Below are positions 9,268-17,559 of a stretch of DNA of 64,000 nt, piece after piece; the first letter of the stretch is position 1; the number at the start of each line of letters is the position of its first letter. The stretch comes from Methylosinus sp. LW4 (lineage in GTDB: Bacteria > Pseudomonadota > Alphaproteobacteria > Rhizobiales > Beijerinckiaceae), in assembly GCF_000379125.1 (NCBI RefSeq), contig NZ_KB900626.1, positions 2,862,667 to 2,926,666 on the forward strand, read 5' to 3'. The position numbers and the translations under genes are program-made. Below the pieces are notes generated by a model, which was given only the letters and a program-made list of their open reading frames with translations, did no database searches and was not told the DNA's origin.

Positions 9268-10284
9268 ATGACCAAGGCGCGCGACGATTTCACTCTGCTC
9301 TGGCTGCAGGCGGGCAGCTGCGGCGGCTGCACCATGGCGACGCTGGAGCGCGGCGCCGCCGGCTGGTTCGAGGAGCTGCGCGGCTTGGGCATGCGCCTGC
9401 TCTGGCATCCGAGCGTGAGCGAGGAGACCGGCGAGGAAGCCCGCGCCATTCTCGCCCGCGTCGAGCGCGGCGAGCAAAAGCTCGGCGCGCTCTGCATAGA
9501 GGGCTCCATCCTCCACGGGCCGGAGGGCACCGGCCTTTTCAACAAGCTCTCCGGCACCGGCCGCAGCATGCTGGATTGGGCGCGCGCGCTGGCGCCGCGC
9601 GCCGATTATTGCGTGGCGGTGGGAAGCTGCGCCGCTTTCGGCGGCGTGCCCGCCGGCGCGCCCGACCCCACGGGCGCCAGCGGGCTGCAATATTCCGGCG
9701 TCGATATCGGCGGGGCGCTGGGGCCGGATTATCGCTCGGTCAAAGGGCTGCCGGTCGTCAATGTCTCCGGCTGCGCGCCGCATCCGGGCTGGATCATGGA
9801 GACGCTGCTCGCGCTCTCGCTCGGCCGCTTCACGCAGGCCGATATGGACGATTACGGCCGGCCGCGCATTTTCGCCGACCATCTCGCCCATCACGGCTGC
9901 AGCCGCAATGAATTCTACGAGTTCAAGGCCAGCGCCGAGGATTTCTCCGAACGCGGCTGCCTGATGGAGCATTTGGGCTGCAAGGCGACGCAGGCGGTCG
10001 GCGACTGCAATCAGCGCGCATGGAACGGCGGCGGCTCCTGCACCCAGGCGGGCTCGACCTGCATCGCCTGCACCTCGCCGGGCTTCGAGGCGACCCGCGG
10101 CGTCCATCGCACGCCCAAGATCGGCGGCATTCCCGTCGGCCTGCCGCTCGACATGCCCAAAGCCTGGTTCGTCGCGCTCGCCGCCCTCTCCAAATCGGCG
10201 ACGCCCAAACGCGTGCGCGAGAACGCCCGCAGCGACCATATCGCCCGCGCCCCGACGCCGGGCTCTGAAAAGAAGAAGCCATGA
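9268..10284 (+). CDS. hupU: H2-sensing regulatory hydrogenase, small subunit
   Basis: A 338-residue Fe-S subunit of the regulatory [NiFe] hydrogenase (HupU, also HoxB). It begins almost at the first cluster motif, with C18-G-G-C21 in LQAGSCGGCTM, and carries no twin-arginine signal, so the sensor stays in the cytoplasm. Other cluster cysteines are in VGSCAAFGG, VSGCAPHPG, CSRNEFYE, GCLMEHLGCK and CIACTSPGF. Regulatory hydrogenases bind H2 and control a histidine kinase rather than feeding the respiratory chain. The start is ATG at 9268, since an upstream TTG adds nothing recognisable. The gene overlaps hupV by four bases (ATGA). Confidence 0.93.
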   Translation: MTKARDDFTLLWLQAGSCGGCTMATLERGAAGWFEELRGLGMRLLWHPSVSEETGEEARAILARVERGEQKLGALCIEGSILHGPEGTGLFNKLSGTGRSMLDWARALAPRADYCVAVGSCAAFGGVPAGAPDPTGASGLQYSGVDIGGALGPDYRSVKGLPVVNVSGCAPHPGWIMETLLALSLGRFTQADMDDYGRPRIFADHLAHHGCSRNEFYEFKASAEDFSERGCLMEHLGCKATQAVGDCNQRAWNGGGSCTQAGSTCIACTSPGFEATRGVHRTPKIGGIPVGLPLDMPKAWFVALAALSKSATPKRVRENARSDHIARAPTPGSEKKKP

Positions 10285-11726
10285 GCCGCATCGTCGTCGG
10301 GCCGTTCAATCGCGTCGAGGGCGATCTCGAGGTGACGCTCGACGTCGAGAATGGCGTGGTGCGCGAGGCGCGCGTCTCGGCCTCGCTCTATCGCGGCTTC
10401 GAGCAATTGCTGCTCGGCCGCCCGGCCGCGGACGCGCTGGCGATCGCGCCACGCATCTGCGGCATTTGCTCGGTCTCGCAATCTCTGGCCGCCGCCGCCG
10501 TGCTGCGCGCGGCCCAGCCGATCGCGCCTGCGCCCAACGGGCTGCTCGCCACCAATATCGCCCATGCGGCGGAGAATATCGCAGACCATCTCACGCATTT
10601 CTACATCTTCTTCATGCCGGATTTCGCCCGCGCCGCCTATGCCGGCCGGCCCTGGCACGGCGCCGCGGAGGCGCGCTTCAAGGCGGTCTCCGGCGCGGCG
10701 CTGCGCGAGGCGCTGCCGGCGCGCGCGCGGCTGCTGGAGACGATGGGGCTGATCGCCGGCAAATGGCCGCACAGCCTCGCCTTCCGCGCCGGCGGCGTGA
10801 CGCGGGCGCTGGCGCTGGGCGACGAGATGCGGCTGCGCGCCCTGCTCGCGGATTTTCGCGGCTTTCTCGAGCGCACGCTCTTCGCCGCGCCGCTCGAGGC
10901 CGTGACCGCCCTCTCCTCGATCGAGGAGCTCGATCGCTTCGCGGACAGCGCCGCCGGCGATTTTTCCGCCTTTCTGCGCATCGCGCGCGATCTTCGCCTC
11001 GAGGAGATGGGACGCGGCCCTGGCCTGCTGCTCTCGGCCGGCGCCTATCTCGGGCCGGAGGGCCATCGCTTCCCCGCCGGCCTTCTCGACACGAGGACGG
11101 GCGGGCTGCGCGAGCCGCCGCTCGATCACATCGAGGAGGATGTCTCGCATGCCTATATGCGCGACACCGCCGCCGATCCTGCGCGCGCCGACACGCTTCC
11201 CGACATTCACCGCGAGGGGGCCTATAGTTTCGCCAAGGCCCCGCGGCTCGAGGGCCGCGCGGTGGAGGTGGGCGCTCTGGCGCGCCAGGCCGTCGCCGGC
11301 CATGCGCTGATCCGCGACCTGCTCGCGCGTGGCGGCCGCTCCACCGTCCTCGCCCGCATCGTCGCGCGCGTCCTGGAGATTGCGCTGCTCACGCAGGCGA
11401 TGGAGGATTGGACGCGCGCGCTGGCGCCGAACGAGCCCTATTGCGCGCCCGACGCGCCGCTCGCCGACGGCGCCTTCGTCGGCTTCGTCGAGGCGGCGCG
11501 CGGAACGCTCGGCCATTGGGCGACGTTCCGCGACGGTCAGATCGAGCGCTATCAGATCATCGCGCCCACGACCTGGAATTTCTCGCCGCGCGACGCCGCC
11601 GGCACTCCCGGCCCGCTGGAGCAGGCGCTGGCCGGGCTCGATGTGGGCGACGAGGGCGCGACCAATGTCGCGGTGCAGCATATCGTGCGCTCCTTCGACC
11701 CCTGCATGGTCTGCACGGCGCATTGA
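10281..11726 (+). CDS. hupV: H2-sensing regulatory hydrogenase, large subunit
   Basis: The 481-residue [NiFe]-site subunit of the sensor (HupV, also HoxC). The nickel ligands are C60 and C63 in RICGIC and C475 and C478 in DPCMVC. The protein stops at His481, three residues after the last ligand, so there is no C-terminal peptide to cleave, as expected for sensors. RICGIC and FYIFF carry the bulky Ile and Phe that narrow the gas channel in regulatory enzymes; the enzyme subunit HupL has RICGVC and FYHLH at these places. With HupU it forms the H2 receptor for the HupT kinase encoded 16 kb downstream. Confidence 0.94.
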   Translation: MSRIVVGPFNRVEGDLEVTLDVENGVVREARVSASLYRGFEQLLLGRPAADALAIAPRICGICSVSQSLAAAAVLRAAQPIAPAPNGLLATNIAHAAENIADHLTHFYIFFMPDFARAAYAGRPWHGAAEARFKAVSGAALREALPARARLLETMGLIAGKWPHSLAFRAGGVTRALALGDEMRLRALLADFRGFLERTLFAAPLEAVTALSSIEELDRFADSAAGDFSAFLRIARDLRLEEMGRGPGLLLSAGAYLGPEGHRFPAGLLDTRTGGLREPPLDHIEEDVSHAYMRDTAADPARADTLPDIHREGAYSFAKAPRLEGRAVEVGALARQAVAGHALIRDLLARGGRSTVLARIVARVLEIALLTQAMEDWTRALAPNEPYCAPDAPLADGAFVGFVEAARGTLGHWATFRDGQIERYQIIAPTTWNFSPRDAAGTPGPLEQALAGLDVGDEGATNVAVQHIVRSFDPCMVCTAH

Positions 11727-11841
11727 CTGTCTAGACTCTTTCCGCGACTGGAAAGCGGCTTCTCGTCGTGACGCCCTCCCCCAGCGAAGAGATTTTCGGC
11801 AATCGCCTGAGAGCCTGGAAAGATTCTCCTTATCCTCGCGC

Positions 11842-11856
11842 TGGCCCGCATCTTGC
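11842..11856 (+). promoter_or_regulatory. Sigma54 (-24/-12) promoter for hupS
   Basis: TGGCCCG, four bases, then TTGC at 11853-11856 matches the -24/-12 consensus TGGCAYR-N4-TTGC with one mismatch. The GG and GC elements have the obligatory 10-base spacing. Transcription would start near 11868, giving a leader of about 50 bases. The activator would be HupR, which keeps the sigma54-contact motif. A small palindrome GTCTAGAC at 11729-11736, about 110 bases upstream, is a candidate activator site, though not a known HupR consensus. Confidence 0.75.
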
Positions 11857-11917
11857 CGTTCTCTCCCCAAGCGGCGCCTTCGCGCGAATGCCGCATTGCA
11901 CAAGGGTGGGGAAGGAA

Positions 11918-12991
11918 ATGGCCGCCATCGAAACCTTCTACGACGTCATTCGCCGTCAGGGCGTCACGCGCCGCAGCTTCACCAAATTCTGCTCGCTCAC
12001 CGCGGCGAGCCTCGGCCTCGGCCAGACCGCCGCCACGCAAATGGCGCAGGCGCTGGAGACCAAGCCGCGCATTCCGGTGATCTGGATGCATGGGCTCGAA
12101 TGCACCTGCTGCTCGGAGAGCTTCATCCGCTCGGCGCATCCGCTGGCCAAGGACGTCGTGCTGTCGATGATCTCGCTCGACTATGACGACACCATCATGG
12201 CCGCCGCCGGCCATCAGGCCGAGGCGATTCTGGAAGAAACCAAGGAAAAGTACAAGGGCAAATATATTCTGGCCGTCGAGGGCAATCCGCCGCTGAACGA
12301 GGGCGGCATGTTCTGCATCGACGGCGGCAAGCCCTTCGTCGAGAAGCTGAAATGGATGGCCGAGGACGCCATGGCGATCATCGCCTGGGGCGCCTGCGCC
12401 TCCTGGGGCTGCGTGCAGGCGGCCAAGCCCAATCCGACGCAAGCGACGCCGATCGACAAGGTCATCAAGGACAAGCCGATCATCAAGGTTCCCGGCTGCC
12501 CGCCCATCGCCGAGGTGATGACCGGCGTGGTCACTTACGTCACCACTTTCGGCCGGCTGCCGGAACTCGACCGGCAGGGCCGGCCGAAAATGTTCTACTC
12601 CCAGCGCATCCACGACAAATGCTATCGTCGCCCGCATTTCGACGCCGGGCAGTTCGTGGAGGAATGGGACGATGAGGCGGCGCGCAAGGGCCATTGCCTC
12701 TACAAAATGGGCTGCAAGGGTCCGACGACCTATAACGCCTGCTCCACCGTGCGCTGGAACGGCGGCGTCTCCTTCCCCATCCAGTCCGGCCATGGCTGCA
12801 TCGGCTGCTCGGAAGAGGATTTCTGGGATAAGGGCTCCTTCTACGACCGGCTGACCAAGATCAACCATTTCGGCATAGAGCATAACGCCGATGAGGTGGG
12901 CCTCGCGGCCGCGGCCGTCGTCGGCGGCGCCGTCGCCGTCCATGCCGGCGTCACCGCGGTGAAACGCATCACTGCCAAGCACGAAGGGTAA
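11918..12991 (+). CDS. hupS: Uptake [NiFe] hydrogenase small subunit, O2-tolerant type
   Basis: The 357-residue precursor of the membrane-bound hydrogenase small subunit. A twin-arginine signal (R18-R19-S-F-T-K) directs the folded heterodimer across the inner membrane. If cleaved after residue 45, the mature cysteines fall at 17, 19, 20, 115, 120 and 149 (CTCC at 62-65, CASWGC at 160-165, GC at 194). This is the six-cysteine set that binds the [4Fe-3S] proximal cluster of O2-tolerant group 1d enzymes. A hydrophobic C-terminal helix ([20 protein letters not shown]) anchors it beside HupC. The start is ATG at 11918 behind GGGGAAGGAA. Confidence 0.96.
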   Translation: MAAIETFYDVIRRQGVTRRSFTKFCSLTAASLGLGQTAATQMAQALETKPRIPVIWMHGLECTCCSESFIRSAHPLAKDVVLSMISLDYDDTIMAAAGHQAEAILEETKEKYKGKYILAVEGNPPLNEGGMFCIDGGKPFVEKLKWMAEDAMAIIAWGACASWGCVQAAKPNPTQATPIDKVIKDKPIIKVPGCPPIAEVMTGVVTYVTTFGRLPELDRQGRPKMFYSQRIHDKCYRRPHFDAGQFVEEWDDEAARKGHCLYKMGCKGPTTYNACSTVRWNGGVSFPIQSGHGCIGCSEEDFWDKGSFYDRLTKINHFGIEHNADEVGLAAAAVVGGAVAVHAGVTAVKRITAKHEG

Positions 12992-13009
12992 TCGCGCGAC
13001 AGCGCAACC

Positions 13010-13066
13010 CTCGCCCCTCATGCTGAGGAGGCGGCGTAGCCGCCGTCTCGAAGCACGAGGGGCGAG
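13010..13066 (+). repeat. Palindromic intergenic repeat, copy A (inside hupSL)
   Basis: A self-complementary element with the outer arms CTCGCCCCTC and GAGGGGCGAG, and an inner GGCGGC-gta-GCCGCC hairpin. It is an imperfect palindrome of the REP type. Its arms share GAGGAG and GTCTCGAAG with copy B at 13087-13141, which lies in the opposite orientation. The pair sits between hupS and hupL, which are normally only a few bases apart. Confidence 0.8.
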
Positions 13067-13086
13067 TTCCAGAGGGCGCGCGTGAC

Positions 13087-13141
13087 GCTTCCCTCGTCCT
13101 TCGAGACGCGGCCTTCGGCCGCTCCTCAGGATGAGGGAAGC
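13087..13141 (-). repeat. Palindromic intergenic repeat, copy B (inside hupSL)
   Basis: This is homologous to copy A but inverted. Its complement reads CCCTCATCCTGAGGAGCGG, then GTCTCGAAGGACGAGGG at the far end, against CATGCTGAGGAGGCGG and GTCTCGAAGCACGAGG in copy A. The central hairpin is GCGGCC-ttc-GGCCGC. Two inverted copies with a 20-base spacer are the arrangement of a bacterial interspersed mosaic element. In the mRNA the two copies could also pair with each other. Confidence 0.8.
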
Positions 13142-13203
13142 TCCTACTGGCCACTCTGGACAAGAATTACACCGGCAACGGCCGATCTCGAGGAAACGCG
13201 ATC

Positions 13204-14994
13204 ATGGGCATTCAGACGCCGAACGGCTTCAATCTCGACAATTCCGGCAAGCGCATCGTCGTCGATCCGGTCACGCGCATCGAGGGACACCTCCGCGTCG
13301 AGGTCAATGTCGACAAGAACAATGTGATCCGCAACGCGGTTTCGACCGGCACCATGTGGCGCGGCATAGAGGTCATTCTGAAGGGCCGCGATCCGCGCGA
13401 CGCCTGGGCCTTCACGCAGCGCATCTGCGGCGTCTGCACCGGCACACATGCGCTCACCTCGGTGCGCGCGGTGGAGAACGCCCTCGGCATCACCATTCCC
13501 GAGAACGCCAACTCCATCCGCAATATGATGCAGCTGGCGCTGCAGGTGCACGATCATCTCGTGCATTTCTATCATCTTCACGCGCTCGACTGGGTCGATG
13601 TGGTCTCGGCGCTCTCCGCCGATCCCAAGGCGACCTCCGTGCTGGCGCAGTCGATCTCCGATTGGCCGCTCTCCTCGCCCGGCTATTTCAAGGATCTGCA
13701 GATCCGCCTGAAGAAATTCGTCGAGTCGGGACAGCTCGGCCCGTTCAAGAACGGCTATTGGGGCCATGCGGCCTATAAGCTTCCGCCGGAAGCGAACCTC
13801 ATGGCCGTCGCGCATTATCTCGAGGCGCTCGATTTCCAAAAGGAGATCGTGAAGGTCCAGACGATCTTCGGCGGCAAGAATCCGCATCCCAACTGGCTCG
13901 TCGGCGGCGTGCCCTGCGCCATCAATGTCGATGGCAATGGCGCGGTCGGCGCGATCAATATGGAGCGCCTCAACGACGTCACCTCGATCATTCAGCAGTC
14001 GATCGACTTCGTCGAGAAGGTCTATCTGCCGGATGTGCTCGCCATCGGCTCCTTCTACAAGGATTGGCTCTATGGCGGCGGCCTCTCCGGCAAGAATGTC
14101 ATGGCCTATGGCGATATTCCCGAGCACGCCAACGACTTTTCCCCCGGCAATCTCGGCCTGCCGCGCGGCGTGATCCTCAATGGCAATCTGAAAGAGATTT
14201 TCCCGGTCGATCACACCGATCCCGAGCAGATCCAGGAGTTCGTCACCCACTCCTGGTACAAATATCCTGACGAGACCAAGGGACTGCATCCCTGGGACGG
14301 CGTCACCGAGCCCAATTACAAGCTCGGCCCCAACGCCAAGGGCACGCCGACCAATATTCAGGAGCTGGACGAAGCCGGCAAATATTCCTGGATCAAGGCG
14401 CCGCGCTGGCGCGGCAACGCCGTCGAGGTGGGACCGCTGGCGCGCTATATCGTCGGCTACGCCCAGGGCAAGCCGGAGTTCAAGGAGCCGACCGACGAGT
14501 TTTTGAAGAAGCTCGGCGTGCCGGTGACGGCGCTGTTCTCGACGCTCGGCCGCACGGCGGCGCGCGCGCTGGAGGCGCAATGGGCGGTGCGCAAGATGGA
14601 GCACTTCCAGAACAAGCTGATCGCCAACATCAAGGCCGGCGATTCCTCCACCGCCAATATCGACAAATGGAACCCGCAGGCCTGGCCGAAGGAGGCCAAG
14701 GGCTTCGGCTTCACCGAGGCGCCGCGCGGCGCGCTCGCCCATTGGATCAAGGTGAAGGACGGCAAGATCGAGAATTACCAATGCGTCGTGCCGACCACAT
14801 GGAACGGCAGCCCGCGCGATCCCAAGGGCAATATCGGCGCCTTCGAGGCCTCGCTGATGGACACGCCGCTGGCCGATCCGCAAAAGCCGCTCGAGATTCT
14901 GCGCACCATCCACTCCTTCGATCCCTGCCTCGCCTGCTCCACGCATGTGATGAGCGAGGACGGCCAGGAGATGACGCAAGTCAAGGTTCGCTGA
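13204..14994 (+). CDS. hupL: Uptake [NiFe] hydrogenase large subunit
   Basis: The 596-residue catalytic subunit. Nickel ligands are C75 and C78 in [10 protein letters not shown] and C575 and C578 in DPCLACSTH. After His581 there is a 15-residue tail ([15 protein letters not shown]), the peptide removed by the HupD protease once the metal centre is complete. It oxidises H2 in the periplasm and passes electrons through HupS to the b-type cytochrome HupC and on to quinone. ATG at 13204 follows GAGGAAACGCGATC. The 212-base gap after hupS is filled by the inverted repeat pair, so hupL may depend on read-through from the hupS promoter. Confidence 0.97.
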   Translation: MGIQTPNGFNLDNSGKRIVVDPVTRIEGHLRVEVNVDKNNVIRNAVSTGTMWRGIEVILKGRDPRDAWAFTQRICGVCTGTHALTSVRAVENALGITIPENANSIRNMMQLALQVHDHLVHFYHLHALDWVDVVSALSADPKATSVLAQSISDWPLSSPGYFKDLQIRLKKFVESGQLGPFKNGYWGHAAYKLPPEANLMAVAHYLEALDFQKEIVKVQTIFGGKNPHPNWLVGGVPCAINVDGNGAVGAINMERLNDVTSIIQQSIDFVEKVYLPDVLAIGSFYKDWLYGGGLSGKNVMAYGDIPEHANDFSPGNLGLPRGVILNGNLKEIFPVDHTDPEQIQEFVTHSWYKYPDETKGLHPWDGVTEPNYKLGPNAKGTPTNIQELDEAGKYSWIKAPRWRGNAVEVGPLARYIVGYAQGKPEFKEPTDEFLKKLGVPVTALFSTLGRTAARALEAQWAVRKMEHFQNKLIANIKAGDSSTANIDKWNPQAWPKEAKGFGFTEAPRGALAHWIKVKDGKIENYQCVVPTTWNGSPRDPKGNIGAFEASLMDTPLADPQKPLEILRTIHSFDPCLACSTHVMSEDGQEMTQVKVR

Positions 14995-15006
14995 GGAGGC
15001 GAGGTC

Positions 15007-15732
15007 ATGACTGAGGCGACGCAAATCCATGGCGTGCTCGACGCTCACGGCGAAAAAGCCGCCGAGCTGCAGAGCGTCTATGTCTATGAGGCGCCGGTGC
15101 GGCTCTGGCACTGGATCAATGCGGCGGCGATCGTCGTGCTGGCGACGACGGGCTATTTCATCGCCTCGCCGCTGCCTTCGACTCCCGGCGAAGCGAGCTC
15201 ACAGTTCCTGATGGGCTATATACGCTTCGCCCATTTCTCGGCCGGCTATGTGCTCGCCGTGGCGCTGCTGCTGCGCATCTATTGGGCCTTCGTCGGCAAT
15301 GAGCACGCCAAGCAGATTTTCTATCTGCCGGTGTGGGACCGCCAATGGCTGTCGGGCATTCTCTACGAGGCGGGCTGGTATTCCTTCCTGGTGAAGCAGC
15401 CGAAGAAATACATCGGCCATAATCCGCTCGGCCATCTGGTGATGCATCTCTTCATGCTCAACCTGGCCTTTCTGGTGGTGACGGGCTTCGCGCTCTACTC
15501 CGAGGGCGAGGGCCGCGACAGCTGGCAATACAAGCTGTTCGGATGGGTGTTCGCGATCTGGCCGAACAGCCAGGACGTCCACACATGGCATCATCTCGCC
15601 ATGTGGGGCGTCATTCTCTTCGTCATCATCCACATCTACACCGCCGTGCGCGAGGATATCGTCTCCCGCCAGAGCCTCATCTCCTCGATGATCTCCGGCG
15701 AGCGCGTGTTCCGCGACGAGGCCGACAAGTGA
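15007..15732 (+). CDS. hupC: Hydrogenase b-type cytochrome subunit
   Basis: A 241-residue integral membrane protein of the Ni/Fe-hydrogenase cytochrome b family. About four hydrophobic helices are visible: WINAAAIVVLATTGYFIA, FAHFSAGYVLAVALLL, HLVMHLFMLNLAFLVVTGFAL and HLAMWGVILFVIIHIYTAV. Histidines in the helices, such as RLWHW, HFSAGY and HTWHH, are the haem-ligand candidates. It anchors the HupSL dimer and transfers electrons to the quinone pool. Ribosome binding site GAGGAGGCGAGG lies just before ATG 15007, 12 bases after hupL. Confidence 0.95.
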   Translation: MTEATQIHGVLDAHGEKAAELQSVYVYEAPVRLWHWINAAAIVVLATTGYFIASPLPSTPGEASSQFLMGYIRFAHFSAGYVLAVALLLRIYWAFVGNEHAKQIFYLPVWDRQWLSGILYEAGWYSFLVKQPKKYIGHNPLGHLVMHLFMLNLAFLVVTGFALYSEGEGRDSWQYKLFGWVFAIWPNSQDVHTWHHLAMWGVILFVIIHIYTAVREDIVSRQSLISSMISGERVFRDEADK

Positions 15733-15817
15733 GATCGTCATTGCGCGGAGCTGCGGGACGAAGCAATCCAGAGTCGCGAGACGGCCCCTGGATCGCTTCG
15801 CTCTGCTCGCGATCGAG
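15733..15817 (+). repeat. Palindromic intergenic repeat, CATTGCG family, copy 1
   Basis: The spacer between hupC and hupD contains GAAGCAATCCAG, about 20 bases, then CTGGATCGCTTC, complementary except for one position. It starts with GATCGTCATTGCG and ends CTCGCGATCGAG. A related element lies at 58786-58866 upstream of the HAD gene, sharing AAGCAATCCAG, CTGGATCGC and CTCGCGAT. This kind of short palindrome is common between genes in Rhizobiales genomes. Confidence 0.7.
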
Positions 15818-15835
15818 CACAGCTGAGGAGACGCG

Positions 15836-16417
15836 ATGCGCACTCTCATTCTCGGCATAGGCAATATTCTCTGGGCCGATGAAGGCTTCGGCGTGCGCGC
15901 GGTGGAGGAGTTCCATGCGCGCTATGAGACGGGCGGCGACGTCACCATTCTCGACGGCGGCACGCAGGGCCTCTATCTCGTGCAATTCGTCGAGGCCTGC
16001 GATCAGCTGCTCGTCTTCGACGCCATAGACTATGGCCTAGAGCCGGGGACCTTGCGCATCGTGCGCGACGGCGAGGTTCCGCGCTTCATGGGCGCGAAGA
16101 AGATGAGCCTGCATCAGACCGGCTTTCAGGAGGTGCTCTCCGCCGCCGATCTGCTCGGCCGCTATCCCTCGCGCCTCGCGCTGATCGGCTGCCAGCCACA
16201 GGACCTCGAGGATTGGGGCGGTCCGTTGACGCCGCCGGTCGTCGCATCTATCGAGCCGGCGCTCGACGCGGCGGTCGCGACTCTGACAGAATGGGGCGTC
16301 GAGCTCCGCCCACGCGCGGAGAGCGCGCAGAGCTTCCAGCGCCTGCTGGCGCATGACCTAGACCACAGCGCCTATGAGAGGCGCCTCGGCGCCGCCGATG
16401 AGGAGACGAGACCATGA
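15836..16417 (+). CDS. hupD: Hydrogenase maturation endopeptidase
   Basis: A 193-residue protease of the HycI/HyaD family. It starts with the characteristic ILGIGNILWADEGFGVRAVE, whose Glu is a predicted nickel-sensing ligand. DAIDYG near residue 62 and the conserved LHQTGFQE follow; the metal-binding Asp and His lie in these blocks. It removes the 15-residue C-terminal tail of HupL after nickel insertion. ATG 15836 follows GAGGAGACGCG. The gene overlaps the next small reading frame by ATGA. Confidence 0.94.
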   Translation: MRTLILGIGNILWADEGFGVRAVEEFHARYETGGDVTILDGGTQGLYLVQFVEACDQLLVFDAIDYGLEPGTLRIVRDGEVPRFMGAKKMSLHQTGFQEVLSAADLLGRYPSRLALIGCQPQDLEDWGGPLTPPVVASIEPALDAAVATLTEWGVELRPRAESAQSFQRLLAHDLDHSAYERRLGAADEETRP

Positions 16418-16635
16418 AGGCGATCCGTTTCGCGGCTGCCGCCGCCGCTTTTCTGCTTCCGGCCACGGCCATGGCCCATCCGGGCGAGCATCCGAACGAT
16501 CTCGCCTATGACATCATCCATATTTTCACCGAGCCGGACCATCTGCTCGCCATGGCGATGACGCTCGGCTGGGGCGCCATGGTCGTCGCCGTGGCGTTCT
16601 GGTTCAAGCCCTGGCGCGCTTCCTCCTGGCGCTGA
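16414..16635 (+). CDS. hupE: Truncated HupE-like membrane protein
   Basis: A 73-residue protein with a signal peptide (about 1-21, ending in ATAMA) and a single membrane helix. It retains the first conserved HupE/UreJ block: HPGEHP after the signal, then F-T-E-P-D-H-L-L-A-M followed by the hydrophobic TLGWGAMVVAVAF. Full HupE nickel permeases have about 190-200 residues and six helices; here the frame stops after the first core helix. It sits exactly where hupE lies in Rhizobium leguminosarum, between hupD and hupF, and overlaps hupD by ATGA. It may be a non-functional remnant or a minimal nickel-binding protein. The symbol rests on position and motif. Confidence 0.7.
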   Translation: MKAIRFAAAAAAFLLPATAMAHPGEHPNDLAYDIIHIFTEPDHLLAMAMTLGWGAMVVAVAFWFKPWRASSWR

Positions 16636-16648
16636 CGGACCCTCGAGC

Positions 16649-16942
16649 ATGTGCGTCGGCTTTCCCATGACGGTCGTCGAAGGTGACGCCTTCGAAGCGC
16701 AGTGCGAGCGGCGCGGCGAACGCCACGCCATCTCCATGGCGCTGGTCGGCGCGCAGCCCGCCGGGACCAAGGTGCTGGTCCATGTCGGCACGGCGGTCCG
16801 CGTTCTGGACCCGCTCGAGGCCGCGCAAATCGACGACGCTCTGGATGCGGTGGAAAAAGCCCTCGCCGGCGAGAATGTCGATCACCTTTTCGCCGATCTC
16901 GTCGACCGCGAGCCGCAGCTGCCCGAATTCCTGCGCAAGTGA
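16649..16942 (+). CDS. hupF: HypC-family hydrogenase chaperone HupF
   Basis: A 97-residue HypC paralogue starting MCVGFPM; the second-residue cysteine is the one that binds the large subunit or the iron-cyanide precursor. A longer C-terminal region than HypC (DDALDAVEKAL and DREPQLPEFLRK) is typical of HupF. In Rhizobium, HupF is reported to stabilise HupL during maturation in the presence of oxygen. It starts 13 bases after the truncated hupE. A true hypC is also present at 23688. Confidence 0.9.
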   Translation: MCVGFPMTVVEGDAFEAQCERRGERHAISMALVGAQPAGTKVLVHVGTAVRVLDPLEAAQIDDALDAVEKALAGENVDHLFADLVDREPQLPEFLRK

Positions 16943-17069
16943 CCACTCTGGAAAGCTGCTATCCAGAATGATAAGCTAAATTCCAGATACAGCCTACCGA
17001 GGCTTCGGCTCCTGCTGGAAAGCTTCTTTCGACTCAGTCGTCTAGCGCGTCGCCGTCGCGAGCCGCCCA

Positions 17070-17084
17070 TGGCATGGCGATTGC
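17070..17084 (+). promoter_or_regulatory. Internal sigma54 (-24/-12) promoter for hupG
   Basis: TGGCATG, four bases, then TTGC at 17081-17084 matches TGGCAYR-N4-TTGC at every position, with correct 10-base spacing between GG and GC. The predicted start is near 17096, just before the hupG ribosome binding site GGGAGGA at 17108-17114. The 176-base spacer after hupF is otherwise unexplained. This promoter could give separate H2-dependent expression of hupGHIJK and the hyp genes. Confidence 0.7.
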
Positions 17085-17118
17085 GGCCTCCTCGGCAAAA
17101 GTAAAATGGGAGGACCGC

Positions 17119-17559
17119 ATGTCCGGGTCGTTGCAGCTGGCGCTGAGCGAAAAATCCGGCGTCGCTCTGCTGGACGAGACCAATATCGACGCTTTTCTCA
17201 CGCCGCCGCCCGGCGCGAGCGCGCATTCTCTGCTCTTCTTCGGCGGCGATCCCGCGCAGCGCAGCGAGACCCATGATGTGGCGATCATCTTTCCACAGCT
17301 GGTCAAGGCCTTCGCCGGCCGGCTGCGCGCCGCCATCATCGCGCCCGCGGCCGAGAAGACGCTGGAGGGACGCTTCAGCGTTTGCGTCTACCCGAGCCTC
17401 GTCGTGACTTATGGCGGCGAGACGCTGGGCGTGCTGCCGAAAGTCTATGACTGGTCCGAATATCTCTCGCGGATCGAGGCGCTGCTGCAATTGCAGGCCG
17501 CGCCGCCGAAAGAGCCCCGCGTGCGCATCACCTTCACGGAAGGGGAGACGAGCTCATGA
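17119..17559 (+). CDS. hupG: HupG/HyaE-family hydrogenase chaperone
   Basis: A 146-residue protein with a thioredoxin-like fold but no CxxC redox pair, as in the HyaE/HupG family (FFGGDPAQRSETHDVAIIFPQL, then PSLVVTYGGETLGVLPKV). Family members bind the Tat signal of the hydrogenase small subunit and hold it until Fe-S clusters are in place. ATG 17119 is preferred over an upstream ATG at 17074 because of the strong GGGAGGA site and because the earlier start would lie inside the predicted sigma54 promoter. It overlaps hupH by ATGA. Confidence 0.88.
   Translation: MSGSLQLALSEKSGVALLDETNIDAFLTPPPGASAHSLLFFGGDPAQRSETHDVAIIFPQLVKAFAGRLRAAIIAPAAEKTLEGRFSVCVYPSLVVTYGGETLGVLPKVYDWSEYLSRIEALLQLQAAPPKEPRVRITFTEGETSS

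Noticed and set aside
7294..10239. A 981-codon open frame on the minus strand
   Set aside because: It lies opposite the porin and hupU genes, has arginine/alanine/histidine-rich low-complexity sequence and no family blocks. High GC leaves the antisense frame open.
17074..17118. N-terminal extension of HupG from ATG 17074
   Set aside because: This start lies inside the -24/-12 promoter and lacks a ribosome binding site; ATG 17119 has GGGAGGA.
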